In this document: positions 7,476 to 14,958 of the stretch, piece after piece
How the letters are laid out: every line of letters starts with the position of its first letter
Position numbering within the stretch: position 1 is the stretch's first letter
Assembly (NCBI GenBank): GCA_964544865.1
Contig: CAZJDV010000061.1
Coordinates: forward strand, 1 to 15,715
DNA from: CAZJDV01 sp964544865
GTDB taxonomy: Bacteria > Chloroflexota > Dehalococcoidia > Lucifugimonadales > CAJWER01
Reading direction: 5' to 3'
DNA: 15,715 nucleotides
Translations under genes and position numbers: made by a program
The notes under the pieces: model-generated
Seen by the model: only the letters and a program-made list of their open reading frames with translations
Told to the model about the DNA's origin: nothing
The model's database searches: none

Positions 7476-8609
7476 TTATGCACCCTGCTCCGAGCGGGGG
7501 TGATTCGACCGATGTTCGGGATGGCTTTTGACAGCCCCAGACGCCCCGGAGGCGATCCGCTCTCTCTGCCAGCGATTCCTGCCCGCGTAGTAGTCGCCTG
7601 CTTCCCAGAGCGTAGCTGCCCTGTCGGCAACATGCCGGGTGTAAATGAGAATGTCTTCCCAGCCGTCCTCGCCTCGGAGCCGATTTCGCAGCTGTGCCTC
7701 CCTGGAGAATCCCGCTGCTTCCACGATCTGTTGCTGGCCGGAGTCGGCGGCGGCGACGAAAATTTGCAGGACGCCGATGGAAATTCCCCCGGCGCTCCTT
7801 GCGGCCGCATCCAATAGCTCCGCCGCCTGGGCGAAGTATTCGGGGCAGACACGGAAGCCCAGGGTCGCGACGTGCTGCTCGTAGTAGCTATCGACCCTAT
7901 GGAACGCGGCGAGCCCGACGACGCGCCGCCGCGGATTCTCGAGCACGGCCACCGCTCCCTTGCGGTCCTCAGCTCCTTTCATCAGGTCCAGGAAATGCCT
8001 CTCGAAGCGCGTGCTGCGAAAGCTCCCGGTGAGGGAGTCCTTGATCGCCCAATCGGGTTCGGGATGGTTGTAGAGGACGGAGGCGCGGGGCAGGTCTCCC
8101 CAGGTCGCAACTCTCACGTGCGCCTTGCCGTCAAAGGCCAGATAGGTCTCGTCGAAGTCCTGTGCATCCGGCGCAATGTACTTCATGCCGTCGCCGACGT
8201 TGTACCAGAAACCGTGCTTCTCGTACAGTCTGCCAGCGATCGGATTCGACGTGCACAGCAAGAGCGCCTTTCCGCCCCCCGCGATGAACCAGCCGATCAG
8301 CCGCCCGAGGAGGGCTGACGCAACGTCCTTTCGCCTGTGTTCATCGGCGGTCGCGACGAACTCCACCAGACCCACGTCCCGGGTATCCCGTGGCGTGTAG
8401 CAGCCCATGCTGCCGACCACCTCGCCGTCGATCTCGCCCACGAAGTACGGCGTCAGCAGCGTATCCGACATGCGTCCGGCGAGAATCTCCTCGCGGAACG
8501 CGCGCCAGCAGCCGACCCTGGCCGCGTACCCATCCAGAGGCGGATGGAGGGTCTTGATGACGAGCTGTTCGCCCGTCCTGAGGGTGATAGCCGAGGTTGT
8601 TTCCGGCAT
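7476..8609 (-). CDS. Tandem GNAT-family N-acetyltransferase-like protein
   Basis: Predicted acyl-CoA-dependent transferase of 377 residues with two GNAT folds. The first (about 1-150) has the core strand VGLVEFVATADEH and the acetyl-CoA pyrophosphate loop HRRKDVASALLG (91-102), where Asp95 replaces the usual first glycine. The motif B helix AGRLYEKHGF (125-134) follows. The second half (about 163-327) keeps a GNAT-like ending, EAAGFSREAQLRNRL, then GWEDILIYTR, but lacks a clear Q/RxxGxG loop. It is probably a structural or substrate-binding copy. The preferred start is ATG 8609, with AGGA six bases upstream. ATG 8630 and GTG 8660 have no ribosome site. The acceptor substrate is unknown. The last 35 residues are basic and likely disordered. 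The gene lies between the dehydrogenase and the small AT-hook-like protein, all on the minus strand. Confidence 0.82.
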   Translation of the reverse strand: MPETTSAITLRTGEQLVIKTLHPPLDGYAARVGCWRAFREEILAGRMSDTLLTPYFVGEIDGEVVGSMGCYTPRDTRDVGLVEFVATADEHRRKDVASALLGRLIGWFIAGGGKALLLCTSNPIAGRLYEKHGFWYNVGDGMKYIAPDAQDFDETYLAFDGKAHVRVATWGDLPRASVLYNHPEPDWAIKDSLTGSFRSTRFERHFLDLMKGAEDRKGAVAVLENPRRRVVGLAAFHRVDSYYEQHVATLGFRVCPEYFAQAAELLDAAARSAGGISIGVLQIFVAAADSGQQQIVEAAGFSREAQLRNRLRGEDGWEDILIYTRHVADRAATLWEAGDYYAGRNRWQRERIASGASGAVKSHPEHRSNHPRSEQGA

Positions 8610-8721
8610 TGGGCGTCCTGCCTTTGACATTCGAGGGTCATGGGTACTTCGCCTGGCCACAACCGCCCCGGATTCTTCCCGAAGCTTAGAGCGACATCGG
8701 TCCAGCGTATGTGACGCAGCT

Positions 8722-9762
8722 CTAGCTGTGGATCTGCACTTTGATCGAACCGGTCTTTTTCTGGTAGGCGGTGTCGAAGGCGTTCTGGATCTGCGTGAGC
8801 GGAAACTTGTGCGTCACCATCTGGCCGAGCTGCACCCTCCCCGAGGCCATCAGATCGATGGCGACTTCGTAGTCGTGGCGGTTGTCTATCACGCTGTAGC
8901 AAGACGAGAAGATGAACGACTGCTCCTTGAGCAACGGCGCCAGCCAGTCGAGGGTGATGGGTGCGCGGAAGCCGCCAAGGACCACTACGCGGCCCTGAAC
9001 CCGCGTGACTTCGATGGCCTGTTTCAACGTGGCGTCGCTCTTCCCGCCGACCGTCTCGATGGTGAGGTCGGCGCCTCGACCGCCGGTCGCCCCATCGAGC
9101 GCGTCCCAGAGCGCCGGGCCGTCGGGTGGCAGCGCCTCGTCTGCGCCCAGGCGTCTCGCCATCGCGGCCTGGTGCCCGTGGCGCGCGGTGACGAATACCT
9201 TTCCCGCTCCCAGGGCCCTAGTGGCGGCGACCGCGGTAAGCCCGATGTTTCCGGCTCCCAGCACGGCCACGGTTTCGCCGCCCCTCATCCCGCCGCGTCG
9301 CACGCCGTGGACGGAGACCGCAAGAGGCTCTACGAGGGCCCCTTCCTCCCACGATAGGGAGTCGGGTATCGGGAAGCACCCTTCGCTACGCCGCTTCATG
9401 AACTCGGCGAAACCCCCACCCTCCGGCGGCCGCATGCTCTCGCAGGACCGATACTGGCCGGTCCGGCAGTACCAGCATTCGAGGCACGCCCGGCCGAGGC
9501 CGATGGTTTCAATCGCGACCCGCCTCCCCACGATCGCCGGGTCGCCCCCCGGTCCAACCTCGGTGACCTCACCGGCTACCTCGTGCCCGGACGGGGCCGT
9601 CTCCGGCTCGGTCCTGTCGGCGTTCATCAGCAGGTCGGAGCCACAAATGCCCGTCGCCCAGAGGCGAACGAGCGCCTCCTCTGGACCCAGCGCGGGCCTC
9701 TCGATCTCGGTCACTACGTAGCCGTCCTTTCCGTCGTGCAGGGCCGCGGTCATTGTGGGCAT
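8722..9762 (-). CDS. Zinc-dependent medium-chain alcohol/polyol dehydrogenase
   Basis: Cytoplasmic NAD(P)-dependent dehydrogenase of the sorbitol/threonine dehydrogenase type, 346 residues, full length. Catalytic zinc ligands are Cys40 (GICGSD), His60-Glu61 (SGHEVAGEV) and probably Glu145 (ALVEPLAV). The structural zinc loop has Cys93, Cys96, Cys99 and Cys107 (CLECWYCRTGQYRSC). The cofactor motif is GAGNIG (169-174). The metal sites are intact, so it should be active on a secondary alcohol or polyol; the exact substrate cannot be told. The ATG has a strong ribosome site, GGAGGAGGT on the minus strand (9771-9779). It is probably the first gene of a minus-strand unit leading into the GNAT gene 112 bases downstream; no promoter was recognised in that gap. 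Confidence 0.92.
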   Translation of the reverse strand: MPTMTAALHDGKDGYVVTEIERPALGPEEALVRLWATGICGSDLLMNADRTEPETAPSGHEVAGEVTEVGPGGDPAIVGRRVAIETIGLGRACLECWYCRTGQYRSCESMRPPEGGGFAEFMKRRSEGCFPIPDSLSWEEGALVEPLAVSVHGVRRGGMRGGETVAVLGAGNIGLTAVAATRALGAGKVFVTARHGHQAAMARRLGADEALPPDGPALWDALDGATGGRGADLTIETVGGKSDATLKQAIEVTRVQGRVVVLGGFRAPITLDWLAPLLKEQSFIFSSCYSVIDNRHDYEVAIDLMASGRVQLGQMVTHKFPLTQIQNAFDTAYQKKTGSIKVQIHS

Positions 9763-9819
9763 GAGGCCTCACCTCCTCCGGCTGTATGCGCCAACCACGG
9801 TCGCTCAGCCACACTGCAG

Positions 9820-9846
9820 CCTATACCCCACCGGCGGGCCGGTCAA
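9820..9846 (-). promoter_or_regulatory. Candidate promoter of the zinc dehydrogenase with a palindrome in the spacer
   Basis: On the minus strand, TTGACC (9841-9846) is followed after 15 bases by TATAGG (9820-9825). The spacer is shorter than ideal. A perfect palindrome, ACCGGC-GG-GCCGGT (9830-9843), fills most of the spacer and touches the -35 box, as an operator would. The leader to ATG 9762 would be about 50 bases. GC-rich palindromes also arise by chance, so confidence is moderate. Confidence 0.4.
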
Positions 9847-10212
9847 GGCGCCAGATGTTTTGTGGCGTTTTCCGGCGAACCGTCCGGGGGGCCCGGTCTT
9901 GAATCGAAGTCAAAAACGAGGTACGGTGTTCGTGGATCGGGCAATGGCCGGTTTCAGGGTCGAGCAGGTTACGGAGGCCGCCGACCACCCCGCGGTCAAT
10001 AATTTGGCAACGTGCATGCCTGCGCGGAGGAGGGGCTACTTGGGTAAAGACCTAGCACACCCCGGCATCGGCGTCAGGACTCGGTTCAGACTCAGCCGCG
10101 ATTCCAGCCCGTTTCCCATTGACGGCGCCAAACTGAGCATCAGCCATGCGGGCGGCTTCGCGCCGGCGTCGATGTCTGCGACGGCGCGAAGCGAGCACGA
10201 CGGAGGCCGGCA
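9847..10212. other. Intergenic stretch without a recognised gene
   Basis: This lies between the divergent dehydrogenase and PlsY-family genes. One plus-strand frame is open across it and ends in an ATGA overlap with the next start (ATG 9943 to TGA 10216, about 90 residues). Its product has no motif I recognise, uneven composition and no clear ribosome site, so I do not call it a gene. A weak promoter-like pair, TTGAAT (9899-9904) with TACGGT (9922-9927) at 17 bases, could serve the PlsY gene. GGAGG at 10202-10206 is that gene's ribosome site. Confidence 0.4.
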
Positions 10213-10785
10213 ATGAACGAGCCGTGGTTCTACGCGGTGTGGGCCATCGGCGCCTACCTGCTGGGCTCCGTGTCGGCCGGCGACCTGATCGCCCGCGCCT
10301 CCGGTGTTGATATACGCAACGAAGGGTCCGGCAATCCAGGTACGGCGAACATTTACCGGGAGGTCGGCCCCCGGTCCGCCGCCGTGGTGCTGACATTGGA
10401 CGTCATCAAGGGGGCCGCGGCCACCGTCCCCATCGACTTGCTCGACCTTCCTGCGTGGGCCGTCCTGCTGGCGGCGGGCGCCGCACTGGCCGGCCACTTC
10501 TTCCCGGTCTTCTGGAGGTTCAAGGGAGGCACGGGAATGGTAGTAGCGATGGGGGCCACGTTAGGGTTTCTGCCCCTGGGAGCGGTGATCGCCGTGCCGT
10601 TCACCGCGGTGTTCGCCAAGCTCTCGAAAGACATGGCGCGGTCCGGCATCGTGTTTTTCGGCGTGACAGCAATAGTCGGGGGTCTCATCCACAGAGACCT
10701 ATTGGGTGCGGTCACGGTCCTGGTAATGGCCGCGGGCGTCGGGGTCAAGTCGTGGATGCAGTACGATCACTGGCAAGGGAGGTAG
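10213..10785 (+). CDS. PlsY-family membrane protein (glycerol-3-phosphate acyltransferase-like), divergent
   Basis: Polytopic membrane protein of 190 residues in the PlsY family, whose canonical members move an acyl group from acyl-phosphate to glycerol-3-phosphate in the first step of phospholipid synthesis. Motif 1 is recognisable: LLGSVSAGDLIAR, then GSGNPGTANIYRE (38-50). Motif 2 is GHFFPVFWRFKGGTGM (94-109), where Thr107 replaces the usual Lys of GGKG. About five hydrophobic segments fit the family topology. The C-terminal motif 3, which normally supplies conserved His, Asn and Glu, is not recognisable; the protein ends KSWMQYDHWQGR. It may be a paralogue with altered or lost activity rather than the housekeeping enzyme. 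GGAGG lies six bases before the ATG. It converges on the CoA ligase pseudogene. Confidence 0.78.
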   Translation: MNEPWFYAVWAIGAYLLGSVSAGDLIARASGVDIRNEGSGNPGTANIYREVGPRSAAVVLTLDVIKGAAATVPIDLLDLPAWAVLLAAGAALAGHFFPVFWRFKGGTGMVVAMGATLGFLPLGAVIAVPFTAVFAKLSKDMARSGIVFFGVTAIVGGLIHRDLLGAVTVLVMAAGVGVKSWMQYDHWQGR

Positions 10786-10871
10786 TCATGTGCCCCCCCG
10801 GATAGCCCGTGGTCCCCAGCGCGGGCCGAACGGCGCCCTCTCCGGACAACGGGAAGCCGTGGCCCACGACG

Positions 10872-12427
10872 TTAGCGTTCAGGGTTTCGGGAACCCACGG
10901 TACCGCCGCCCGGAGCCTTCAGGATCCTCGTCTGCTTGATCTTGGCGGTGTCATTCTCGAATGGACCGCTGCCCATGGGGTACAGCTTGATTACCGTTGA
11001 TACCGTTTCCTCGTACTCCTACATCGCCTCCCGGAAGTCGGCGTTCAGAGAGCGCAAACGCTCCACGATTCGCTCATCGAACATGCGCTGAAGCACTTCG
11101 TTGATCGGAGACCGCACCTCGAACGAGAAACGAGGGCGGACCGAGCCTCCCGGTTCCTCCTGGAGTTGCAGGCAAAAGGAGTGAGTCAACGCGGCCAGCT
11201 CCGGCTCGTCGTAGAGGCACTGCTCCAGGTCCTCCGGGTAGATGTTGCTTCCCATCACGCTGACCGTGGAATCCTTCCTGCCATATATCCAGAGAAATGG
11301 CAATTTGAAAGGGTCGGTGCCGATGTCACTGGCCAACTCCTGCAGATTGCCCCCTGCGCCACGGCACTTGGCCTCCATTTGAGCGTATGTCGCGACCCCG
11401 CCTTCATCGTGAATGTTGTACATGATCCGTGGTGTCAGGATATTTGGACGAGTGATGGTGAACACCAGCCCCCCGAGCTCGTTCACCATGATGTGATGCA
11501 TCAGCGGGTTGTACTGAAAGATCATCGGCAGCTGGGAGTCGTTTCCGAAGAGGGCTTTCCGGAGACGTTCGATGTATCTGGCCTCGCGTCGAATGGCGAC
11601 GCTCTGGGGCATCTCACCGGCGATCCCGATCTCGATGTCCGTAGCGCCATAGCCGGAGTACACCGGCGGAAATGTGTGAGCAGGTAATCCTGGAGCCCCT
11701 CCGAGTTCCCTTCGCCGCCCAAGAGCACCATCAAGCGGTATTCGCCCAGCGAAAACCCGCGTTCCTCGGCGGCATCGATCATGTGCTTCAAGAACGGAGG
11801 GTAGCCGCAGATCAGATAGCGATAGCTCGAGCCGAAGTACTCCAGCGTATCGAAGATCTTGTCCATGTCAGGTCCGGTATTCTTGACGATGCTGTTGTGT
11901 TGCAATGCGATGCCCATGTTGACACCGGTGGCCCAGGCTCCCATCAAAAAGGCGTTGATGGTGATCCAGCCCATGTTCCCATAACAATACTTCGCGAAGT
12001 GACTGATGAACGTATGGCTTACACGGCGCTCTTCCAGGGACCTGATCCAGTTGTACGGTGTCCCCGTGGAGCCGGAGGATTCGTCGATGGCAGTCCCCGC
12101 CAAAGGCAGCTTTCCGTTCAAGCATCGCTGCTCCGGCGGATACGGCCTTATGTAGTTCTCCTCGTCCGTCAAAGGCAGGTCTAGCCGAGCGGCGTCGGCC
12201 GGAGAGGCGCCGTTGGATTTGAGGAATTCACGATAAGCGGGCACCTTCCTGGCGGCATGGGCGCTCGCGCGGACTGCTCGAAGACCGCTGACCCAAGCTA
12301 CCATCGGCGGCGGGGTGATTTTGAAGAACCAATAAAAGAGCGTGTATCTGGGGCCGAAGAACTTCAGCATCAGGTCGAACGGGATCAGTCCAAGGCCGAT
12401 CATCCTCAACTTGATGTTCGTCAACAT
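10872..12427 (-). pseudogene. PaaK-like CoA ligase (adenylate-forming), broken by a frameshift and an in-frame TAG
   Basis: A remnant of an adenylate-forming acyl- or aryl-CoA ligase of the phenylacetate-CoA ligase type. The first segment (12427 to about 11668) carries KVPAYREFLKSNG and the ATP loop ESSGSTGTPYNW. The reading frame then needs one extra base near 11664-11672, beside an AAA run. It resumes as VYSGYGATDIEIG, an adenylate-binding motif, and continues through GRKDSTVSVMGSNIYPEDLE to the C-terminal domain. A TAG at 11019-11021 interrupts it. Reading on in the same frame gives LYPMGSGPFENDTAKIKQTR, the expected ligase C-terminus, before TAA at 10872-10874. Repaired, it would be about 518 residues. 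The start at ATG 12427 has GAGAGGG just upstream. Two independent lesions favour a true pseudogene, but low coverage near the assembly gap could also cause errors. Confidence 0.8.
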
Positions 12428-12589
12428 TGCACCCTCTCTTTCTGCGTGCCTGCCCGATGGCTGGCGCCGGGCCCAGAGCGTCGCCTCGAGGTCCGACTCT
12501 ACCCGGATTCGCCATGCCTGGGTGTTGTGCGTCGAGGAGCTGCGTCCTGCGATCGTGGCGACCTTCGTCCAGAGCGGACTTCGTTTCAT
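12428..12589 (-). pseudogene. Nitroreductase (Acg-type)-like N-terminal fragment, in frame with the CoA ligase
   Basis: Upstream of the ligase and in its reading frame, the minus strand encodes MKRSPLWTKVATIAGRSSST, then HNTQAWRIRVESD, then ATLWARRQPSG. The SSxHNTQxWRxRV core matches the start of Acg-type FMN nitroreductases, which read close to APSSHNTQPWRFRV. The next residues, REGAMLTNIKLRMIGLG, also resemble the following nitroreductase helix (REL...GAAL.NLRLA), so the similarity may run into the assigned ligase start. Only about 55-75 of the expected 300 or more residues are present, and no catalytic remainder follows. ATG 12589 has GAGGAAAG upstream. It is either a truncated gene left by a deletion or an N-terminal extension of the ligase. 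No gene is recognised in 12590-12787. Confidence 0.45.
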
Positions 12590-12787
12590 TCTTTCCTCAA
12601 GACTTTCGCTCTGCGGTCGCGGCTGAGCAGTAGCCGCCTGCCCTGCGCGGCAACTTGGTTCCTTTGGATTGATGAAACGGTACAATCGGCCGGATCGCAT
12701 GCCCAGGTACGTCCGCACCATTCCCGGGTAGTACGCCGTACCATTGAGGCTGAGCCCCCGACCCTCCTTCCGGTAGAGGCGCGTCGC

Positions 12788-12981
12788 CTACGCCGCGGTC
12801 TGACTATCCACCAATCGCGTCAACGACGCGTGCGAGTCCCGGTGCAGAGGAGGAAAGTGGCTGAAGCAGATGGTTTCGATGTCCAGGGCCAGGAGTTTCT
12901 TGAGAGACTCTATCGCCAAGTCGCGGTTCTGGGTTACGTGCGAGGCGGGAGGGCCCAGTCTTCCTCGTTTGTATTGAAGGG
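12788..12981 (-). CDS. MBL-fold metallohydrolase, C-terminal fragment; rest lost in assembly gap
   Basis: About 64 C-terminal residues are visible before the run of N. The segment AIESLKKLLALDIETICFSH, followed by FPPLHRDSHASLTRLV, matches the end of metallo-beta-lactamase-fold hydrolases. There, a helix leads to the strand with a final His (usually xGHGxPL, here FSHFPPL) and a closing helix. The HxHxDH metal site would lie in or beyond the gap, so activity cannot be judged. The substrate is unknown. It follows the NIPSNAP gene on the minus strand and may belong to the same transcript. The assignment rests on a short segment. Confidence 0.6.
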
Positions 12982-13081
12982 NNNNNNNNNNNNNNNNNNN
13001 NNNNNNNNNNNNNNNNNNNNNNNNNNNNNNNNNNNNNNNNNNNNNNNNNNNNNNNNNNNNNNNNNNNNNNNNNNNNNNNNN
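12982..13081. other. Assembly gap (100 N)
   Basis: Exactly 100 N is the conventional placeholder for a gap of unknown length. The missing DNA must hold the end of the NIPSNAP gene and most of the MBL-fold gene, so the real gap is probably well over 500 bases, or the contigs are wrongly joined. Any reading frame drawn across it is meaningless. Confidence 0.97.
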
Positions 13082-13686
13082 GGCGAGAACGACGCTGGCA
13101 GCAGGATCTTGTTCTGCTGGTTGACCAGCCGGGCCGGGTTCACGGGAGGCCAGGCGCCCGTCGCGCGAGACACGGCCCTTATCCGTACTCGCTCCTCGAA
13201 GTCGCGGTAGGCCCACATGTGCGCGAAGTTGCCCTGTCCGCCGGACTCTTTGTACCAGCAGCCCGCCAGAGGCGAAAACCTCTCTCGATCCTCCATCGCA
13301 GACCCCCAGGATTCCAGCAGCATGGGCATGTCCTCGGGTGGGTAGGTGTAGATGCGCATCTCATATATGGGGCCGATGTCCCTCTCGGCCAGCGGCGTCA
13401 TGAATGGGGCCGGCAGAAAGATCTCAGACTGCATGGAGACGACGAATTCGCCGGTATCGGGGGGCCAGACCCCCGCTTCCTCGACGCGCTTCCGGGTCTC
13501 GTTCCTGTGCTCCTGGCTGTCGTAGGGCCATATGGCGACGATCTGGTTGATAGGCCCGATCTCGGTGTACCAGTGCCCGCCAAGAGGCGAGAATTTCAGC
13601 CGGCCGGGCAGTTTCTCGCCGAAGCGCTGCTGGTAATCGGGCACCATCCTTGGGTGAAGATCGTAGGTGCGTATCTCGTATATCAA
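13082..13686 (-). CDS. Tandem NIPSNAP-family protein; C-terminus lost in assembly gap
   Basis: Two NIPSNAP domains (dimeric alpha-beta barrel fold) in one chain. Domain one spans residues 1 to about 95: IYEIRTYDLHPRMVPDYQQR, then FSPLGGHWYTEIGPINQIV, then a Trp-Pro-Pro element. Domain two is near 107-200: IYEMRIYTYPPEDMPMLLE, FSPLAGCWYKESGGQGNF and again GAWPP. The parallel wording shows an internal duplication, as in many bacterial NIPSNAP proteins of about 200-215 residues, so only a few residues are lost. The start is TTG at 13684-13686, supported by GGGAG at 13694-13698 and by the family's standard opening (MIYExRTY). Function is unsettled for the family. Its place 49 bases after the enolase-superfamily gene suggests a shared catabolic transcript. 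Confidence 0.85.
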
Positions 13687-13735
13687 TGTTTCGCTCCCGT
13701 GCTATCCCGAGTTGCTGACCAGCGAACCTTCGATG

Positions 13736-14815
13736 TCAAGCGATGGCGTATTTCTCCACCGCATCCACGTCCAGCTCGACGCCAAGTCCGGGGGAATCGG
13801 GGACCGCCGCGAAGCCGTTGTCGATTGCAATGGGTTGGACTATGAGGTCGTCTTCTCGGAAGACGTTGCCGATGATGTCGCACGGCAGCTCGCATCCCGC
13901 CGCTGCTGCCGCGTGGACGCTGCTCATGTCCCTGACGCCCAGGTCCATGCCGGTGCCCCGCCACGTTTTACAGCCGGCCGTATGGGCCACTCTGGCCCAG
14001 TCCACGAACTCGCGGACCGTGCCCAACAGGTTGTAGTGGTGAGCTGCGTCCATCTTGAGCCCGGCCAGCAGGTTGGGCAGACTGCTGAGATGCAGCGCCA
14101 CCTGGTGCCTGGTCTTGCCACGGAACTCGACGTAGTCCTCCAGCCGGTCCTTTGGAATCGGGTCTTCGAGGAGCACGTTGCCAATGGGGTCGAGGGAGCT
14201 CGACACCTCCATGGCCCGCTCCACGTCGTGGAGGCGCTCGTTGGGGTCGAGCACGACGGAGAAACCGGGGGCCCCCTCGCGCACCGCACGGACGCGCTCG
14301 GAGATTGGGTCGCCATACTTGCACTTCATCTTTACGCCCTGGAATCCGAGCTCGACGGCGCGCCGGGTCCGCCTGGCGGTGTCCTCGGGCGTGCAGCGGC
14401 CCATCCAGTAGTCGACGGGCACTCGGTCGGACCGGCGGCCACCGAGGAGATGCCAGACCGGGACCTCCAGGTGCCTGCCCAGTAGGTCGTACCACGCCAT
14501 CTCGAAACCGTCGTACACGACGTCGCGGTCGATGGGCAGATTGCCCGGCGGGCAGTCGAAAACCGATTTCCCAATCAGGCGGTCCGCGGACGCCCGAAGC
14601 AGCGGCTCCAGGTCGCCGCGGACGGGTTCGCCCAGCCCTTCCAGGCCACTGTCGGCACGCAGGCGGACGATCCACTTGGGGAACTCCCAGAAGTTCGCCA
14701 AGCGCCCGCTGACGGGGTCCGGCGCGCAAAGGGGATCGTCCACGCCCTCGCTGTGCACCGTGTCGGGCAGCATGGGCACCACGAGCTTGAAAATGTCGAC
14801 GGTCTCGATCTTCAT
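13736..14815 (-). CDS. Enolase-superfamily protein (mandelate racemase/muconate lactonizing type)
   Basis: A 359-residue protein with the MR/MLE architecture: an N-terminal capping domain (1 to about 125) and a modified TIM barrel. Members abstract a proton alpha to a carboxylate, as in racemases, cycloisomerases and sugar-acid dehydratases. Visible active-site parts are the Lys motif VKMKCKYG (161-168), Asp190 in LDPN and Glu217 in LLEDPI. The third metal ligand, normally Glu or Asp about 25 residues later, falls at ALHLSS, where His242 stands instead. The C-terminal catalytic residue is uncertain; His301 (SSVHAAA) is one candidate. Substrate and even activity are therefore open. ATG 14815 is chosen because MKIETVDIF is the usual family opening, though its ribosome site is weak; ATG 14890 would add 25 unlikely residues. 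Confidence 0.85.
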   Translation of the reverse strand: MKIETVDIFKLVVPMLPDTVHSEGVDDPLCAPDPVSGRLANFWEFPKWIVRLRADSGLEGLGEPVRGDLEPLLRASADRLIGKSVFDCPPGNLPIDRDVVYDGFEMAWYDLLGRHLEVPVWHLLGGRRSDRVPVDYWMGRCTPEDTARRTRRAVELGFQGVKMKCKYGDPISERVRAVREGAPGFSVVLDPNERLHDVERAMEVSSSLDPIGNVLLEDPIPKDRLEDYVEFRGKTRHQVALHLSSLPNLLAGLKMDAAHHYNLLGTVREFVDWARVAHTAGCKTWRGTGMDLGVRDMSSVHAAAAAGCELPCDIIGNVFREDDLIVQPIAIDNGFAAVPDSPGLGVELDVDAVEKYAIA

Positions 14816-14850
14816 GCCGGTTTCTCGAATGAGATCTCGGGTCTGGCGAC

Positions 14851-14879
14851 ATGGTATGTCACTTCCTGGTAGGCCGCAA
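14851..14879 (-). promoter_or_regulatory. Weak candidate promoter of the enolase-superfamily gene
   Basis: On the minus strand, TTGCGG (14874-14879) and TACCAT (14851-14856) are spaced by 17 bases, with four of six matches at the -10 box. It lies 36 bases from ATG 14815 and would head the minus-strand unit into the NIPSNAP gene. The evidence is modest. Confidence 0.3.
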
Positions 14880-14958
14880 CCAGTAGTCAATCAAATCCAT
14901 GTCGAAGTGGTGCTGGAGCCAGGCTGCTGGCTGGCCTCTTGAGACTTCGTCCTTGCCG

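Noticed and set aside
7445..7852. In-frame upstream extension of the small minus-strand protein to about 232 residues
   Set aside because: It would overlap the well-supported GNAT gene by nearly 400 bases. The internal ATG at 7444 has a good AGGAG site, and the extra sequence has no recognisable motif.
9755..9942. Extension of the unassigned plus-strand frame back over the dehydrogenase start
   Set aside because: It covers the ribosome site and promoter of the divergent dehydrogenase and has no protein-like composition.
10805..10826. GCCCG/CGGGC stem after the PlsY-family gene as a terminator
   Set aside because: Weak stem, 12-base loop and no T-run; expected often by chance at this GC content.
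10809..11000. Plus-strand 63-residue frame after the PlsY-family gene
   Set aside because: The opposite strand carries the recognisable C-terminus of the CoA ligase over most of it, and there is no ribosome site.
12257..13210. Long plus-strand frame crossing the run of N
   Set aside because: It is opposite the ligase and NIPSNAP genes, its frame across the gap is arbitrary, and it has no motif.
14917..14932. AGCCAG-GCTG-CTGGCT hairpin in the divergent region
   Set aside because: It lies upstream of both divergent genes, has no T-run and overlaps no promoter box; no role can be supported.
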